DNA of 50,191 nt, taken from the NCBI RefSeq assembly GCF_017744115.1, contig NZ_JAGHQW010000045.1:1-50191 (forward strand), in the 5' to 3' direction. Position numbers and translations under genes: made by a program. The notes beneath the pieces were generated by a model, which did not search any database, was not told where the DNA came from, and saw only the letters and a program-made list of their open reading frames with translations. This stretch comes from Salinisphaera sp. G21_0 (GTDB lineage: Bacteria; Pseudomonadota; Gammaproteobacteria; Pseudomonadales; Endozoicomonadaceae). Shown here in pieces: positions 8,364 through 17,497 of the stretch (position 1 is the first letter of the stretch; every line of letters starts with the position of its first letter).

Positions 8364-9134
8364 TTAGTGGACATCCTTCCAGAATTCCCGTTTGAGCAGA
8401 TAGGCAAACACAAAGAACAGCGCCAGGAACAGGTATACATAAATACCCAGCTGCTTACGCTGTTCTTGCATTGGCTCCGCAGAGTAAGCCAGGAAGTTGG
8501 TCAAATCATAGGCCATTTGATCGTATTCGGTGGGCGTCATACTCCCCTTACGCTCCGGATCAACCGTCAGGCCACAGATTTTGTCTCCGGTCAGCGGGTC
8601 ACGGGCCGTTGGGTCGGTATCACCGCAATTGTCGATCTGTACTCCCTGAAGCCCCAGAAGCACATGGGGCATACCAACATCCGGGAAGACCTTGTTGTTT
8701 ACCCCATAAGGACGGCTTGGGTCTTCGTAGAAAGTCCGGAGGTAGGTATATAGCCAGTCAGGCCCACCCTTGACGCGGGACACGAGTGTCAGATCCGGAG
8801 GCGCAGCGCCAAACCAGACCTTCGCTTCGTCCGGATCCATGCTGTTATGCATCAGATCACCGATCTTGGCAGACTTATCGAACACCAGGTGTTCCATCAT
8901 CAGGTCATGGGGTATGCCCAGGTCATCCGCTACCCGTTCATAGCGCTGATACTGGGTCGCATGACAACCTGCGCAGTAGTTCTGGTAATACTTCGCCCCC
9001 CGCTGCAGCGAAGCTTTGTCAGAAGGGTCCACATTGGCCTCATCAAGAGGGTATCCCCCACCGGCTGCTGCTGCCAACGATGAAAACAGCACCGAAACCA
9101 GAAACAACTTAATGGTCAGTATTATTCTTTTCAT
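8364..9134 (-). CDS. petC: Cytochrome c1 of the bc1 complex
   Basis: PetC passes electrons from the Rieske protein to soluble or membrane cytochrome c in the ubiquinol:cytochrome c oxidoreductase. The 256-residue product has a Sec signal peptide (about residues 1-23), the covalent haem site CAGCH at 54-58, a region with DVGMPHVLLGLQG supplying the axial Met, and a C-terminal membrane anchor (about 230-248) followed by KREFWKDVH. Its start overlaps the petB stop by one base (TAATG), indicating translational coupling. Confidence 0.97.
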   Translation of the reverse strand: MKRIILTIKLFLVSVLFSSLAAAAGGGYPLDEANVDPSDKASLQRGAKYYQNYCAGCHATQYQRYERVADDLGIPHDLMMEHLVFDKSAKIGDLMHNSMDPDEAKVWFGAAPPDLTLVSRVKGGPDWLYTYLRTFYEDPSRPYGVNNKVFPDVGMPHVLLGLQGVQIDNCGDTDPTARDPLTGDKICGLTVDPERKGSMTPTEYDQMAYDLTNFLAYSAEPMQEQRKQLGIYVYLFLALFFVFAYLLKREFWKDVH

Positions 9135-10372
9135 TAGCCGGTCACCCTCTCAGGTACAGGTTTGGTCTTCTCCCATCGTGTGTAAAAAGGCATCAACAGG
9201 AAGAACGCAAAGTAAATCAGCGTACAGATCTGGGCAATGAGTGTATAAGTCTCAGTGGCCGGTTGCGTTCCGAGCCAGGTCAGCAAAATAAAGACAAAGG
9301 CAAAAACCACAATGCTGGTTCTGCTGATCATGCCCTTGTAACGCCATGACCTGACCGGACTGCGATCCAGCCAGGGCAGAACAAAGAGAATGGCAATCGC
9401 GCCACCCATGGCGATAACCCCACCCAGCTTGGAGTCGATTGGTCCGATATCAAAGGTAATCGCCCTGAGAATGGAGTAGAACGCGCCAAAATACCAGACT
9501 GGTGCAATATGCTCGGGCGTCTTCAGGCCGTTGGCCGGTTCAAAGTTGGCATGTTCAAGGAAGAACCCGCCCATCTCCGGGAAGAAGAAAATAATGCCAC
9601 AGAACACAAACAGGAAAACCACAACACCGACAATATCCTTAACGGTGTAGTAGGGGTGGAAAGCGATACCATCCAGGGGCACACCATCGGGTCCTTTGTT
9701 CTTCTTGATATCTATACCGTCCGGATTGTTTGAGCCCACTTCATGCAGCGCCAGGATGTGCAAAACCACCAGGCCAAGAATAACGATCGGCAACGCAATG
9801 ACATGCAGCGCAAAGAAGCGGTTCAGGGTAATACCGGAAATCAGGAAGTCTCCACGAATCCACTGCTGAAGATCCGGACCAATCACCGGAATAGCGCCAA
9901 ACAGGGAAATAATTACCTGCGCTCCCCAGTAGGACATCTGCCCCCAGGGCAACAGGTACCCCATAAAGGCCTCACCCATCAGCGCCAGGTAGATGGCCAT
10001 CCCGAAGATCCAGATCAACTCCCGTGGGGCTTTGTAGGACCCATAGAGAAGACCACGAAACATGTGGCAGTAAATAACCACAAAGAACATGGATGCTCCG
10101 GTAGAGTGCATGTAGCGGATCAACCAGCCATACTCCACATCCCGCATGATGTACTCAACAGAAGCAAAAGCGGCTTCGGCGCTGGGCACATAACTCATGG
10201 TCAGCCAGATGCCCGTCAGGAGCTGGTTAACCAGAACCAGCAGGGCCAGAGAACCAAAGAAATACCAGAAGTTGAAGTTTTTGGGCGCATAATATTTGCT
10301 GAGATGCTTCTCCCACGCCTGGGTGACGGGAAGTCGGGCATCAACCCAAGCCATTATTTTATTTCCCATCAC
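9134..10372 (-). CDS. petB: Cytochrome b of the bc1 complex
   Basis: PetB holds haems bL and bH and the Qo and Qi quinone sites. The ~412-residue product has the usual eight membrane segments, histidines in the pattern seen in helices B and D (RYMHSTGASMFFVVIYCHMFR; FALHVIALPIVILGLVVLHILALHEVG) and the Qo loop PVWYFGAFYSILRA. The catalytic PEWY motif is PVWY here, a variant I recall from other gammaproteobacteria. The GTG (10372) or ATG (10369) start overlaps the petA stop, with GAGGAG upstream. It is the middle gene of the tightly coupled petABC operon. Confidence 0.97.
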   Translation of the reverse strand: MMGNKIMAWVDARLPVTQAWEKHLSKYYAPKNFNFWYFFGSLALLVLVNQLLTGIWLTMSYVPSAEAAFASVEYIMRDVEYGWLIRYMHSTGASMFFVVIYCHMFRGLLYGSYKAPRELIWIFGMAIYLALMGEAFMGYLLPWGQMSYWGAQVIISLFGAIPVIGPDLQQWIRGDFLISGITLNRFFALHVIALPIVILGLVVLHILALHEVGSNNPDGIDIKKNKGPDGVPLDGIAFHPYYTVKDIVGVVVFLFVFCGIIFFFPEMGGFFLEHANFEPANGLKTPEHIAPVWYFGAFYSILRAITFDIGPIDSKLGGVIAMGGAIAILFVLPWLDRSPVRSWRYKGMISRTSIVVFAFVFILLTWLGTQPATETYTLIAQICTLIYFAFFLLMPFYTRWEKTKPVPERVTG

Positions 10373-10962
10373 GCATTCTCCTCATCTTTACCGATAATCA
10401 GAATATCATCGCCTTCAAAGGAGTATGGTGGCACGACCAGATTCGTTGGGGCAGGAACTCCTTTATACACCCGACCGGCCAGATCGAACCGCGAACCATG
10501 ACAGGGGCAGAAATACCCCCCCTTCCAGTTGGCATCAAACTCCATGGGTTTGACTTCCGGCAGATATTTTGGAGAACACCCGAGGTGGGTACACAAACCG
10601 ACCAGAACAAGAACATCTTCCGTCCGTGAACGGTACGGATTGGTGGCATACTCAGGCTGCTCTGAGCTTTCTGATTTCGGGTCGCGCAAACGCCCATCCT
10701 GTGATGGCAGTTCATTCAGCATATCTTTGGTACGTCGCAGCACAAAGACTGGTTTACCCCGCCATTCGTAGACAACCTGTTGCCCGGGTTCCAGCTTGCT
10801 TAAATTGACTTTTACAGGTGCACCGGCAGCCTTAGCTTTTGCACTCGGGTTCCACGACTTCAGAAAAGGCGTTGCAACCCCTACAGCCCCGGCAGCCCCC
10901 ACCACCGAAGTCGCTGCCACGAGAAAGCGGCGCCGGCCTTTGTTTATGCCGTTGTCACTCAT
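10369..10962 (-). CDS. petA: Rieske iron-sulfur protein of the bc1 complex
   Basis: PetA oxidises ubiquinol at Qo and hands the electron to cytochrome c1. The 197-residue product starts with a Tat-type leader (GRRRFLVAATSV...) that doubles as membrane anchor. It has both Rieske motifs: CTHLGC (Cys124, His126, Cys129) and CPCHGSRFD (Cys152, Cys154, His155). It is the first gene of petABC. Its upstream region contains a 159-bp MITE-like palindrome about 255 bp from the start. Confidence 0.97.
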   Translation of the reverse strand: MSDNGINKGRRRFLVAATSVVGAAGAVGVATPFLKSWNPSAKAKAAGAPVKVNLSKLEPGQQVVYEWRGKPVFVLRRTKDMLNELPSQDGRLRDPKSESSEQPEYATNPYRSRTEDVLVLVGLCTHLGCSPKYLPEVKPMEFDANWKGGYFCPCHGSRFDLAGRVYKGVPAPTNLVVPPYSFEGDDILIIGKDEENA

Positions 10963-11217
10963 TAACCTACTCTCCCCATCCGGGCTGAATGCCCAATGAC
11001 TTCTTTTTGTTCATGGGTGTGATAACTGGAGTCTGCGCAAACCTCCAGCGAGGAACTCTGTAAAACGTACGATCGATCAGTAAACCGGCTTTCCGTTTTT
11101 GAACCCCGAACTTTATTATTGGCAGGATACCACCTATCACAGTCCATTCGTCACAAGTTCAAACAAAGGACACCAGAGATGATAACAGATTTACTTCTGA
11201 AACAGGGCTTTTGTTAA

Positions 11218-11376
11218 CCCGGATATTTCATAAACGTGCTCCCGCTCTCGCTTGTCCTTTGCCGCTCTGAGGGAGTTTTGCTCAGTCAACCGTACTCGGT
11301 ACGGCACTCCCTCACAAAATCCCTTAGAGCGACAAAGTCCGGCGCGAGATTCGGGGCAGTTTATGAAATATCCGGG
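11218..11376. mobile_element. MITE-like palindromic element, copy 1
   Basis: This 159-bp element has terminal inverted repeats CCCGGATATTTCATAAAC at 11218 and its exact complement ending at 11376. The interior is also imperfectly self-complementary, centred on CCGTACTCGGTACGG, so the whole could fold into one long hairpin. A second copy (38763-38924) is nearly identical and a half copy lies near 47464. It contains no gene and may be moved by a transposase in trans. It lies between rpsI and petA; apart from the terminators downstream of rpsI I see nothing else in 10963-11691. Confidence 0.85.
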
Positions 11377-11534
11377 TTGCAGCCTGAAAAGAACAAAGAC
11401 TCAAAAGCTCTCTCGCAGAACCACCCGTACCCCAAATAACAACCTGACTGCTGCAATCAACCCCCAACAATAAAGCCGCATCGCATTATACTTACCCACA
11501 TAAGCGGCAGTGCGTAATGATACTGGTTTTAACG

Positions 11535-11561
11535 CATAAAAAAAATGCCCAAAACAGGGCA
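11535..11561 (-). terminator. rplM-rpsI terminator
   Basis: On the minus strand, TGCCC TGTTTT GGGCA is followed by eight T. A second terminator-like hairpin lies closer to rpsI: GGGAAGT / ACTTCCC around 11597-11635 with a long loop and seven T. A third hairpin, CAACC-GCCGG / CCGGC-GGTTG, is at 11653-11678, directly after the stop codon. Confidence 0.8.
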
Positions 11562-11691
11562 CAGGTTTTTTAATAAAAGTTTCAGGCATAAAAAAACTTC
11601 CCGATACGCTCTCCCAAAAGAGGCACAAAGGGAAGTTTTCCAGTAATCCAGGCAACCAGCCGGAAAACCGGCAGGTTGTCTGAGCACAATA

Positions 11692-12084
11692 TCAGCGCTT
11701 GGAGAACTGTGGACGCTTACGGGCTTTACGCAGACCCACTTTCTTACGCTCAACTTCACGAGCGTCACGGGTAACGTAACCAGCCTTACGCAGAGGAGAG
11801 CGCAGAGTCTCATCGTACTGCATCAGCGCGCGGGTGATACCATGACGGATAGCACCAGCCTGACCAGAACCGCCGCCACCAGATACAGTGATCTTGATGT
11901 CGAACTTTTCAGTCAGCTCAGTCAGTTCCAGAGGCTGACGAACTACCATTCGAGCAGTTTCACGGCCGAAGTATTCGTCCAGGGAACGGCCATTGACAGT
12001 GATACTGCCAGAACCAGCTCTCAGGAAAACACGTGCGGTTGAGGACTTACGACGTCCAGTTCCGTAGTATTGAGTTACAGACAT
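11692..12084 (-). CDS. rpsI: 30S ribosomal protein S9
   Basis: The 130-residue product begins [19 protein letters not shown] and ends [13 protein letters not shown], the basic S9 tail that reaches the ribosomal P site. [15 protein letters not shown] in the middle is the family signature. I chose the start at 12084; two upstream codons are open. It is co-transcribed with rplM, 12 bp upstream. Confidence 0.98.
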   Translation of the reverse strand: MSVTQYYGTGRRKSSTARVFLRAGSGSITVNGRSLDEYFGRETARMVVRQPLELTELTEKFDIKITVSGGGGSGQAGAIRHGITRALMQYDETLRSPLRKAGYVTRDAREVERKKVGLRKARKRPQFSKR

Positions 12085-12096
12085 AACCACCCCTGA

Positions 12097-12525
12097 TTAA
12101 ATTTCCAGTTGCTGAGGCTGCTGAGCAGCATGTGGATGCTCGCTTCCGGCATAAACCTTCAGCTTGCTGTACATGGCACGACCCAGAGAATTCTTGGGCA
12201 GCATCCCCTTAACAGCCGTCTCGATTACCAGCTCAGGCTTGTGGTCGATCAGCTTGTCAAAGCTGATGGACTTCAGGCCGCCGATGTAACCGGTGTGGCG
12301 GTGGTACATCTTGTCAGTAGACTTACGTCCGGTAACACGTACTTTCTCGGCGTTTACTACAACGATGTAGTCGCCAGTGTCCACATGAGGAGTGAACTCT
12401 GGCTTATGCTTGCCGCGCAGACGCAGAGCGATTTCTGTTGCCAGACGACCCAGCGTTTTGCCTTCGGCATCAACTACGAACCAGTCACGTTTTACGGTTT
12501 CTGGCTTAGCACTAAAAGTTTTCAT
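12097..12525 (-). CDS. rplM: 50S ribosomal protein L13
   Basis: The 142-residue product starts [20 protein letters not shown], the standard L13 N-terminus. It contains [20 protein letters not shown] and [14 protein letters not shown] start at 12525 because the 42-codon upstream extension is not part of L13. In E. coli L13 represses its own rplM-rpsI mRNA; the 5' leader here is long enough (about 145 bases from the candidate -10) for similar control, but I cannot show it. Confidence 0.98.
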   Translation of the reverse strand: MKTFSAKPETVKRDWFVVDAEGKTLGRLATEIALRLRGKHKPEFTPHVDTGDYIVVVNAEKVRVTGRKSTDKMYHRHTGYIGGLKSISFDKLIDHKPELVIETAVKGMLPKNSLGRAMYSKLKVYAGSEHPHAAQQPQQLEI

Positions 12526-12669
12526 TAAATTCGCCTCTGTGATATCGCTGACGCGATACCTGTTCCTACATGGCCGTTCCCTGCTGGGCAAGAGCCAGGC
12601 TAATAGCCCCAGATCAGCAATACCGGCCTGTTCAAAACATTGGGCGCTCAATCGGGAAACGGGAGCGGT

Positions 12670-12675
12670 ATTATA
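12670..12675 (-). promoter_or_regulatory. Candidate rplM -10 element
   Basis: A perfect TATAAT is read on the minus strand about 145 bp upstream of rplM. The -35 match is poor, so the assignment rests on the -10 alone. Confidence 0.4.
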
Positions 12676-12840
12676 CCGTTTGGCAAGAGGAAATAAAGCC
12701 CCCTGCGAACCGGATCTCTGTTAAAAACCCGGAACCACACTATATGCCTTCTGTGACAGCACATCCGGGGAATAGCTGACCGGATATTTTGCCAGCACAT
12801 GGTTTTACATCATTAATTTGCATAGCTCCGGGCGACATGA

Positions 12841-13869
12841 CTAACGAGCAACCTGCAAATCGCTGTCAGAAGCCCTGAGGACTTTTAAAATATGCCGCCC
12901 CTGAAAGTCCGGATTAAACTGAAGACCATCCGGAAGCAATCTTCTGCCAAGCCTCTCAAGCTCTGAGGAAGCGGCACTGGTTCGGACTTCAACGGCCAGT
13001 AACAGGGAATTCAGCAGGAAGCCAATAATGCTTCGACTCCATAAACTCACACCAAAACCACCGGCAAGGGCAGCGTAAGTGACGATAAAAGATACCCTGT
13101 TAACAAAACCGTTTTTCTGATCCCCGTGATACCCGGTCACCATTCTCACGGGAGGCTGCGTTCTGTCATTATCGGCAAAGCTGAACCCGACACCTTCTGA
13201 GAGGCCGTTTATACTGAAAGGCCCGCCAAGATCGAAAAAAAGCTCATTATCTCTGGGAAATTTGTAATATCGATAACCATAAATCCCCCCCCGCCCTGCG
13301 CTACTGATATACAGTGACTTAAGATCCATCCACTCCAGGCTCATAATATAAAGAGTTCTTTCCGGGGACAGCATCAAATCAAGGGCTGACTGATGGGTTG
13401 CCAGAATTAAAAAAAGTAACAGCGGATTTTTCTGCAAAGGGGCAGGCATTGTCCTTGAATCAATTTTTTTTACCAACCGCCTGACCTTACTTTCCGTGCT
13501 AAATCGCACCTTGTAACCCGAAACCTCTGATGCGGATTCAGTCAATATTGCCTCATAGTCCACCAGCAACAATTGCCCGGTTCGTTTAAGGTAAGAAAGG
13601 TAATTGACATAACCAAAAGCTCCATCCTCCACTTCCTCCATTTGATCAATCTCTTCCGCCTCTGATGGGACTGAAATCATTATTCGACAGGACTCAGCAA
13701 CCCCCTGCTGGCACCCCACGGTATATTTCAAATCCCCCTTAACACCGAAGATATCCCTCAATTCCACAGAGCCCATATAGTCTGAAGCCACAACGTCGTC
13801 AGACTGGCCCTGATAAGTCGCCATTGCCTGGCCGGTGATAATCAGTGCGATACAACAATATCGCCTCAT
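12841..13869 (-). CDS. Exported hypothetical protein
   Basis: From the ATG at 13869 the product is about 342 residues and begins with a leader (MRRYCCIALIITGQAMA) resembling a Sec signal peptide. The frame is open to a TTG at 13938, which would add 23 hydrophobic residues. A central region has YSYL/YYKF aromatic patches. A hydrophobic stretch lies about 85 residues before the end (VSFIVTYAALAGGF... SIIGFLLNSLLLAVEV), probably a membrane hairpin. I recognise no domain. It is divergent from rpe and appears monocistronic. The region 13939-14208 holds only the rpe promoter. Confidence 0.6.
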   Translation of the reverse strand: MRRYCCIALIITGQAMATYQGQSDDVVASDYMGSVELRDIFGVKGDLKYTVGCQQGVAESCRIMISVPSEAEEIDQMEEVEDGAFGYVNYLSYLKRTGQLLLVDYEAILTESASEVSGYKVRFSTESKVRRLVKKIDSRTMPAPLQKNPLLLFLILATHQSALDLMLSPERTLYIMSLEWMDLKSLYISSAGRGGIYGYRYYKFPRDNELFFDLGGPFSINGLSEGVGFSFADNDRTQPPVRMVTGYHGDQKNGFVNRVSFIVTYAALAGGFGVSLWSRSIIGFLLNSLLLAVEVRTSAASSELERLGRRLLPDGLQFNPDFQGRHILKVLRASDSDLQVAR

Positions 13870-14144
13870 TCCCCACACCAAAGCGCTTGAAAAAATCGTC
13901 TTTATTTTTACCACAAGCCTCACCAACAATGCTGCCAATCAAATGAACCTTAACCTTTTCGAGGCGATCACTCCTCCAGTCGATTGACCGTTGACCAGAA
14001 GATAACGGGATGCACAGTCAGCACAGTGCGTGGAGTAAAAGCATAGACGATGTCAACCATTGTGAATAATTGTGCAGGCATTCCGCTGCGGTCTCAGCCT
14101 GAGATGGCCGGTCTATCCCTGCGATGTGTCAGAACCGGTTGCAC

Positions 14145-14173
14145 CTGACAGCGCCCTGACAACCCGCTACAAT
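14145..14173 (+). promoter_or_regulatory. Sigma-70 promoter for rpe-gph
   Basis: CTGACA (14145-14150), a 17-bp spacer and TACAAT (14168-14173) lie 35 bp upstream of the rpe start. Confidence 0.6.
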
Positions 14174-14208
14174 CGCCGGAAATCATACACAGGCAGATCA
14201 GGAAAACC

Positions 14209-14886
14209 ATGCGCGACTTTATTATTGCCCCGAGTATCCTTTCCGCAGATTTTGCCCGTCTGGGCGAAGAGGTCGATCATGTTCTGGCCGCCGGAGCGGA
14301 CTGGATTCACTTTGATGTTATGGACAACCATTACGTCCCGAACCTCACCCTGGGCCCGATGGTGTGCAAGGCACTGAGAAAGTATGGCGTCACTGCGCCC
14401 ATCGATGTTCACCTGATGGTAAGCCCTGTGGATCGTATCATCGGTGATTTTATTGAAGCCGGTGCCAGCATGATCACCTTCCATCCGGAAGCATCTGAAC
14501 ATATTGATCGCAGCTTACAACTGATTCGCGAAGGTGGCTGCCAGGCTGGACTGGTACTCAATCCGGCAACATCCCCCGACGTGCTTGAGTACGTGATGGA
14601 CAAACTGGATATGATCCTGTTGATGTCGGTCAATCCCGGCTTTGGCGGTCAGAAGTTTATCCCCTCAACCCTGAAAAAACTGTGCAGGGTGCGCAAGCTG
14701 ATTGATGATAGCGGGCTGAATATCCGCCTTCAGGTGGACGGGGGCGTGACCACCAGCAATATCCGCCAGATTGCCGAAGCCGGCGCTGATACCTTTGTTG
14801 CCGGTTCAGCCATTTTTGGCGCGGACAACTATCAGGATGTCGTGACGCAAATGCGCTCCGAGCTGGCTGAAGTCGTGGCTTTATAA
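14209..14886 (+). CDS. rpe: Ribulose-phosphate 3-epimerase
   Basis: Rpe interconverts D-ribulose 5-phosphate and D-xylulose 5-phosphate in the pentose phosphate pathway. The 225-residue TIM barrel shows [16 protein letters not shown] at the start, [16 protein letters not shown] with metal-binding His and Asp, [16 protein letters not shown] and the phosphate-binding VDGGV and [18 protein letters not shown] precedes the ATG. It forms an operon with gph (3-bp gap). Confidence 0.98.
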   Translation: MRDFIIAPSILSADFARLGEEVDHVLAAGADWIHFDVMDNHYVPNLTLGPMVCKALRKYGVTAPIDVHLMVSPVDRIIGDFIEAGASMITFHPEASEHIDRSLQLIREGGCQAGLVLNPATSPDVLEYVMDKLDMILLMSVNPGFGGQKFIPSTLKKLCRVRKLIDDSGLNIRLQVDGGVTTSNIRQIAEAGADTFVAGSAIFGADNYQDVVTQMRSELAEVVAL

Positions 14887-14889
14887 ACC

Positions 14890-15585
14890 ATGACAACATC
14901 CAGCGGGCATCCATTTCTGAACAACCTTGCCCTGGTCATGTACGACCTGGATGGCACGCTGATAGAAAGCGCGCCTGACCTTGCCGTCGCGCTGGATAAG
15001 ATGCTGCTCAATATGGGCAGGCCTGCCGCCGGAGAGTCGAAAACCCGCCTATGGGTTGGCAACGGCATTCCTGCGCTGGTGAAACGCGCGCTGGCTGATG
15101 ATATGCATGGAGATCAGCCAGGCCGGGTAGATTCCTCTCTGTTCGAGACCGCCCATGAATGCTTTAAGTCTTACTACAGCGAAGAACTCGGACATCACAG
15201 CTACCTGTACCCCGGGGTTTCTGACTTTCTTGAGGCGATGAAAGATCGCGGTATCAAGCAGGTCGTTATTACCAACAAAAGTGCGCAGTTTACTGACCGC
15301 CTGCTGCAGCTGATGGGTATTGATCACTACTTTGATCTGACCATCGGGGGCGACAGCCTGTCTGAAAAAAAACCTCACCCCTTACCCTTACTGTATGCCA
15401 TGCAGAAGTTTAATTGTCCTGCCGGGCAATCACTGATGATTGGCGACTCCGTTAATGATATTCTTGCCGCCAGAGCGGCGGGTGTCCGGGTGGTTGGCTT
15501 ACCTTATGGATATAATCATGGTGAACCTATTGAGTGGGCCAAGCCTGACTTGGTGATTGCATCATTAACCACTCTCCTCCAGTGA
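14890..15585 (+). CDS. gph: Phosphoglycolate phosphatase
   Basis: This HAD-family phosphatase removes phosphate from 2-phosphoglycolate. The 231-residue product has the nucleophile motif DLDGTL (Asp19 nucleophile, Asp21), motif II TNKS, the KPHPLPLL lysine and the motif IV GDSVNDI acidic pair, with an alpha-helical cap in between. In pseudomonads rpe-gph is followed by trpE; here 8.9 kb of accessory DNA separates them. Confidence 0.96.
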   Translation: MTTSSGHPFLNNLALVMYDLDGTLIESAPDLAVALDKMLLNMGRPAAGESKTRLWVGNGIPALVKRALADDMHGDQPGRVDSSLFETAHECFKSYYSEELGHHSYLYPGVSDFLEAMKDRGIKQVVITNKSAQFTDRLLQLMGIDHYFDLTIGGDSLSEKKPHPLPLLYAMQKFNCPAGQSLMIGDSVNDILAARAAGVRVVGLPYGYNHGEPIEWAKPDLVIASLTTLLQ

Positions 15586-15621
15586 CACTCAGCGAAGTCT
15601 TAACCAGGTTCGCGGATGGAG

Positions 15622-16983
15622 TCATGCAGCCACTGCCATTTTCCAATCAGCCACCTCCGAAGTTACCTTCCGCTGGTAAAGACGTGAACAAACCCGATTG
15701 CTGTGCCCCCATGCCTGCTCCACAACCTTTGGCAGAACGGGTACCGGATTTGGCTTCTCAGCTCTGAAAAACAGATAGTTAAGCGCAGTATATAACGCAT
15801 ATGCCCGACGCGATATATAAGCCCCGGGCTTAGCCTGATAACCACTCACCGCCGGTATCAACAGCTTACTCAGCAGTTCGGGTCGCTCATTGCAGGTGGC
15901 GCAAAACTGCATATTCCAGGTTGTGTAGAGATCACTCCAATGCTTCGGCAGCGGATAATTAAACAGAGGTTCCTGCCCCTGCTCATCCAACTCAGAAGCA
16001 CATTGGGTGTATTTACCAGGATAATGCTGGGCCAGGGTCAAGCCTGCACAGGCATTTTCGTGACGGCCACTGACTGCCTCCACGGCAGTCGCTTCAATAA
16101 TATTAAAGGGCAGAATACAACGCCCCTGCGAATGGGGGTAATTTGGTTTCTTTCGACCTTTCAACATCTTCACAATAGGCTGCTCAACGGAGATGAGCTT
16201 AATCGCTTTTTTGAAACCCAGCCCTCTGATAGCCCCCCCCATTTCATTTCGCTTTTTTTTCCACAAATGAACACACGCTTCCAGCACTTCGGTATTTTGA
16301 ATCTGGGCTTTGGTCAGTAAATTAAGCGCCAGAGCAAATGGCAATACCGATTCCAGTTCATGAATAATTTCATTTTTACCCTTTTCGAGCATGCCTTCGT
16401 TCGTTTCACTGACATTAATAATGTTATGAATGGCACGCATCAAATAATCATTGTCCTTGATATTCCTGAAAACCTCACTGACTGCCTTTTCTATTGCTTC
16501 CTGCGAAGTATCATCGGATAAGTTACTACTGATTATTTCGAATATTTCCTGAGTCCACTCGCCTCTGCAATCCATCAACTCAAGATCCATGAAGGACTGC
16601 TTAACCTTTTCCCTCACTTCGTTAACATCCAGCTTCTGTATCAGCTGGCTGGCACGAGTATGCAAGTCACTCAGGAAACCATTTACCTTTTCTCTCTCTG
16701 CCGAACTCAGTGATGTTTCTGAGCGATCAATTGCCCCTTTCATACATAGTGCAATTTTCAAATAGATTGACAATACTTTATTGCAGATATAGACCAAAGG
16801 TCGGCTAATAAGGTAATCGGTGATCTTTTTCCTGATCGTTGACGACCCGTAACCTGTATGTGAACACTGGCCAGATATTGCTTTTGGATTATTGAAATTG
16901 CTCGGTAACAAGCCTTGAGTCTGCGCCAGTCCCTGAACGTCAGCCTGCTGCAGACCCTGAGTATCGGTGGAATTTCCTATCAT
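15622..16983 (-). CDS. Unknown 453-residue protein, divergent partner of AAA+ ATPase
   Basis: I do not recognise this protein. It begins MIGNSTDTQGLQQADVQG, has no signal peptide, and contains a moderately hydrophobic segment at about residues 60-85. A strongly helical charged region follows (about 85-240), and then a C-terminal part with several Cys, Trp and Tyr residues (CATCNERPELL, YISRRAYALYTALNYLFF). Its start is about 70 bp from the open frame of a truncated ATPase copy, and in the second locus its own 5' third again faces the intact ATPase gene (22027-23937). The two genes were therefore probably a divergent pair before the duplication split them. The last ~290 residues exist only in this copy. 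Confidence 0.7.
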   Translation of the reverse strand: MIGNSTDTQGLQQADVQGLAQTQGLLPSNFNNPKAISGQCSHTGYGSSTIRKKITDYLISRPLVYICNKVLSIYLKIALCMKGAIDRSETSLSSAEREKVNGFLSDLHTRASQLIQKLDVNEVREKVKQSFMDLELMDCRGEWTQEIFEIISSNLSDDTSQEAIEKAVSEVFRNIKDNDYLMRAIHNIINVSETNEGMLEKGKNEIIHELESVLPFALALNLLTKAQIQNTEVLEACVHLWKKKRNEMGGAIRGLGFKKAIKLISVEQPIVKMLKGRKKPNYPHSQGRCILPFNIIEATAVEAVSGRHENACAGLTLAQHYPGKYTQCASELDEQGQEPLFNYPLPKHWSDLYTTWNMQFCATCNERPELLSKLLIPAVSGYQAKPGAYISRRAYALYTALNYLFFRAEKPNPVPVLPKVVEQAWGHSNRVCSRLYQRKVTSEVADWKMAVAA

Positions 16984-17419
16984 GTGAATCTCCCTGAATA
17001 GTTTCTGCCATATGAAGAACCTAACCTATTGATTAACCGGATAAACTGACAAATTGATCAGAATTGCTAACAATTGCAGCATTGCATCATTAAAGAGTCA
17101 GGAACCTTTTCAGAAGCAGGGAGTCGAACGAGATGCACATTATCTATATGACGGTCATGCTATGAATTCAAATTCGACGATATACGACGGATCACTCAGC
17201 GCTAGAACTCTCTGGTATTTGAACAAGATAAGAACTTCGCAGGAATCTTTATCCTCTTCAGTATCCGCCTTTAAAAGGCATGCTGAGCAATTATCTGGTG
17301 AACAGCGCCTTAATCTTGTCAAAAAGATCAAGCCTGATAAGCGTCCCGGCTGGTTGGTTGACTTAAAATTCAGTGAAAGACAGTTACAATTTCAGTCAAT
17401 ACTTTTGCAACCATTCATA
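16488..17419. repeat. 932-bp direct duplication, copy A
   Basis: This segment is nearly identical, without indels, to 21353-22284 (constant offset 4865 bp). It covers the 5' third of the unknown gene, the divergent intergenic region and the 5' end of the ATPase gene. Identity ends abruptly at both boundaries. The 3.9 kb between the copies (17420-21352) is unrelated to either gene. Confidence 0.93.
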
Positions 17420-17497
17420 AAGTATTGCTCAACTTCAAGGCACCGATTACCCCTCTGCCTGAAAGGTGGAGAGCCGTCGCGCCCCTGGTTGAGGTGA
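17162..17497 (+). pseudogene. 5' fragment of the AAA+ ATPase gene
   Basis: Up to base 17419 this matches the first part of the intact ATPase gene (22027 onward), with scattered, mostly amino-acid-changing differences. Beyond 17419 the frame runs into unrelated DNA (an ankyrin relic on the other strand) and stops at 17497. It lacks both AAA+ modules and cannot be functional as an ATPase. Confidence 0.85.

Noticed and set aside
9743-10501. 252-codon open frame opposite petB and petA
   Set aside because: It is the antisense shadow of conserved bc1 genes, with low-complexity Gln/His/Asn-rich sequence.
17054-17497. Functional small protein at the truncated ATPase locus
   Set aside because: It is the start of the duplicated ATPase gene running into unrelated sequence; no complete domain remains.
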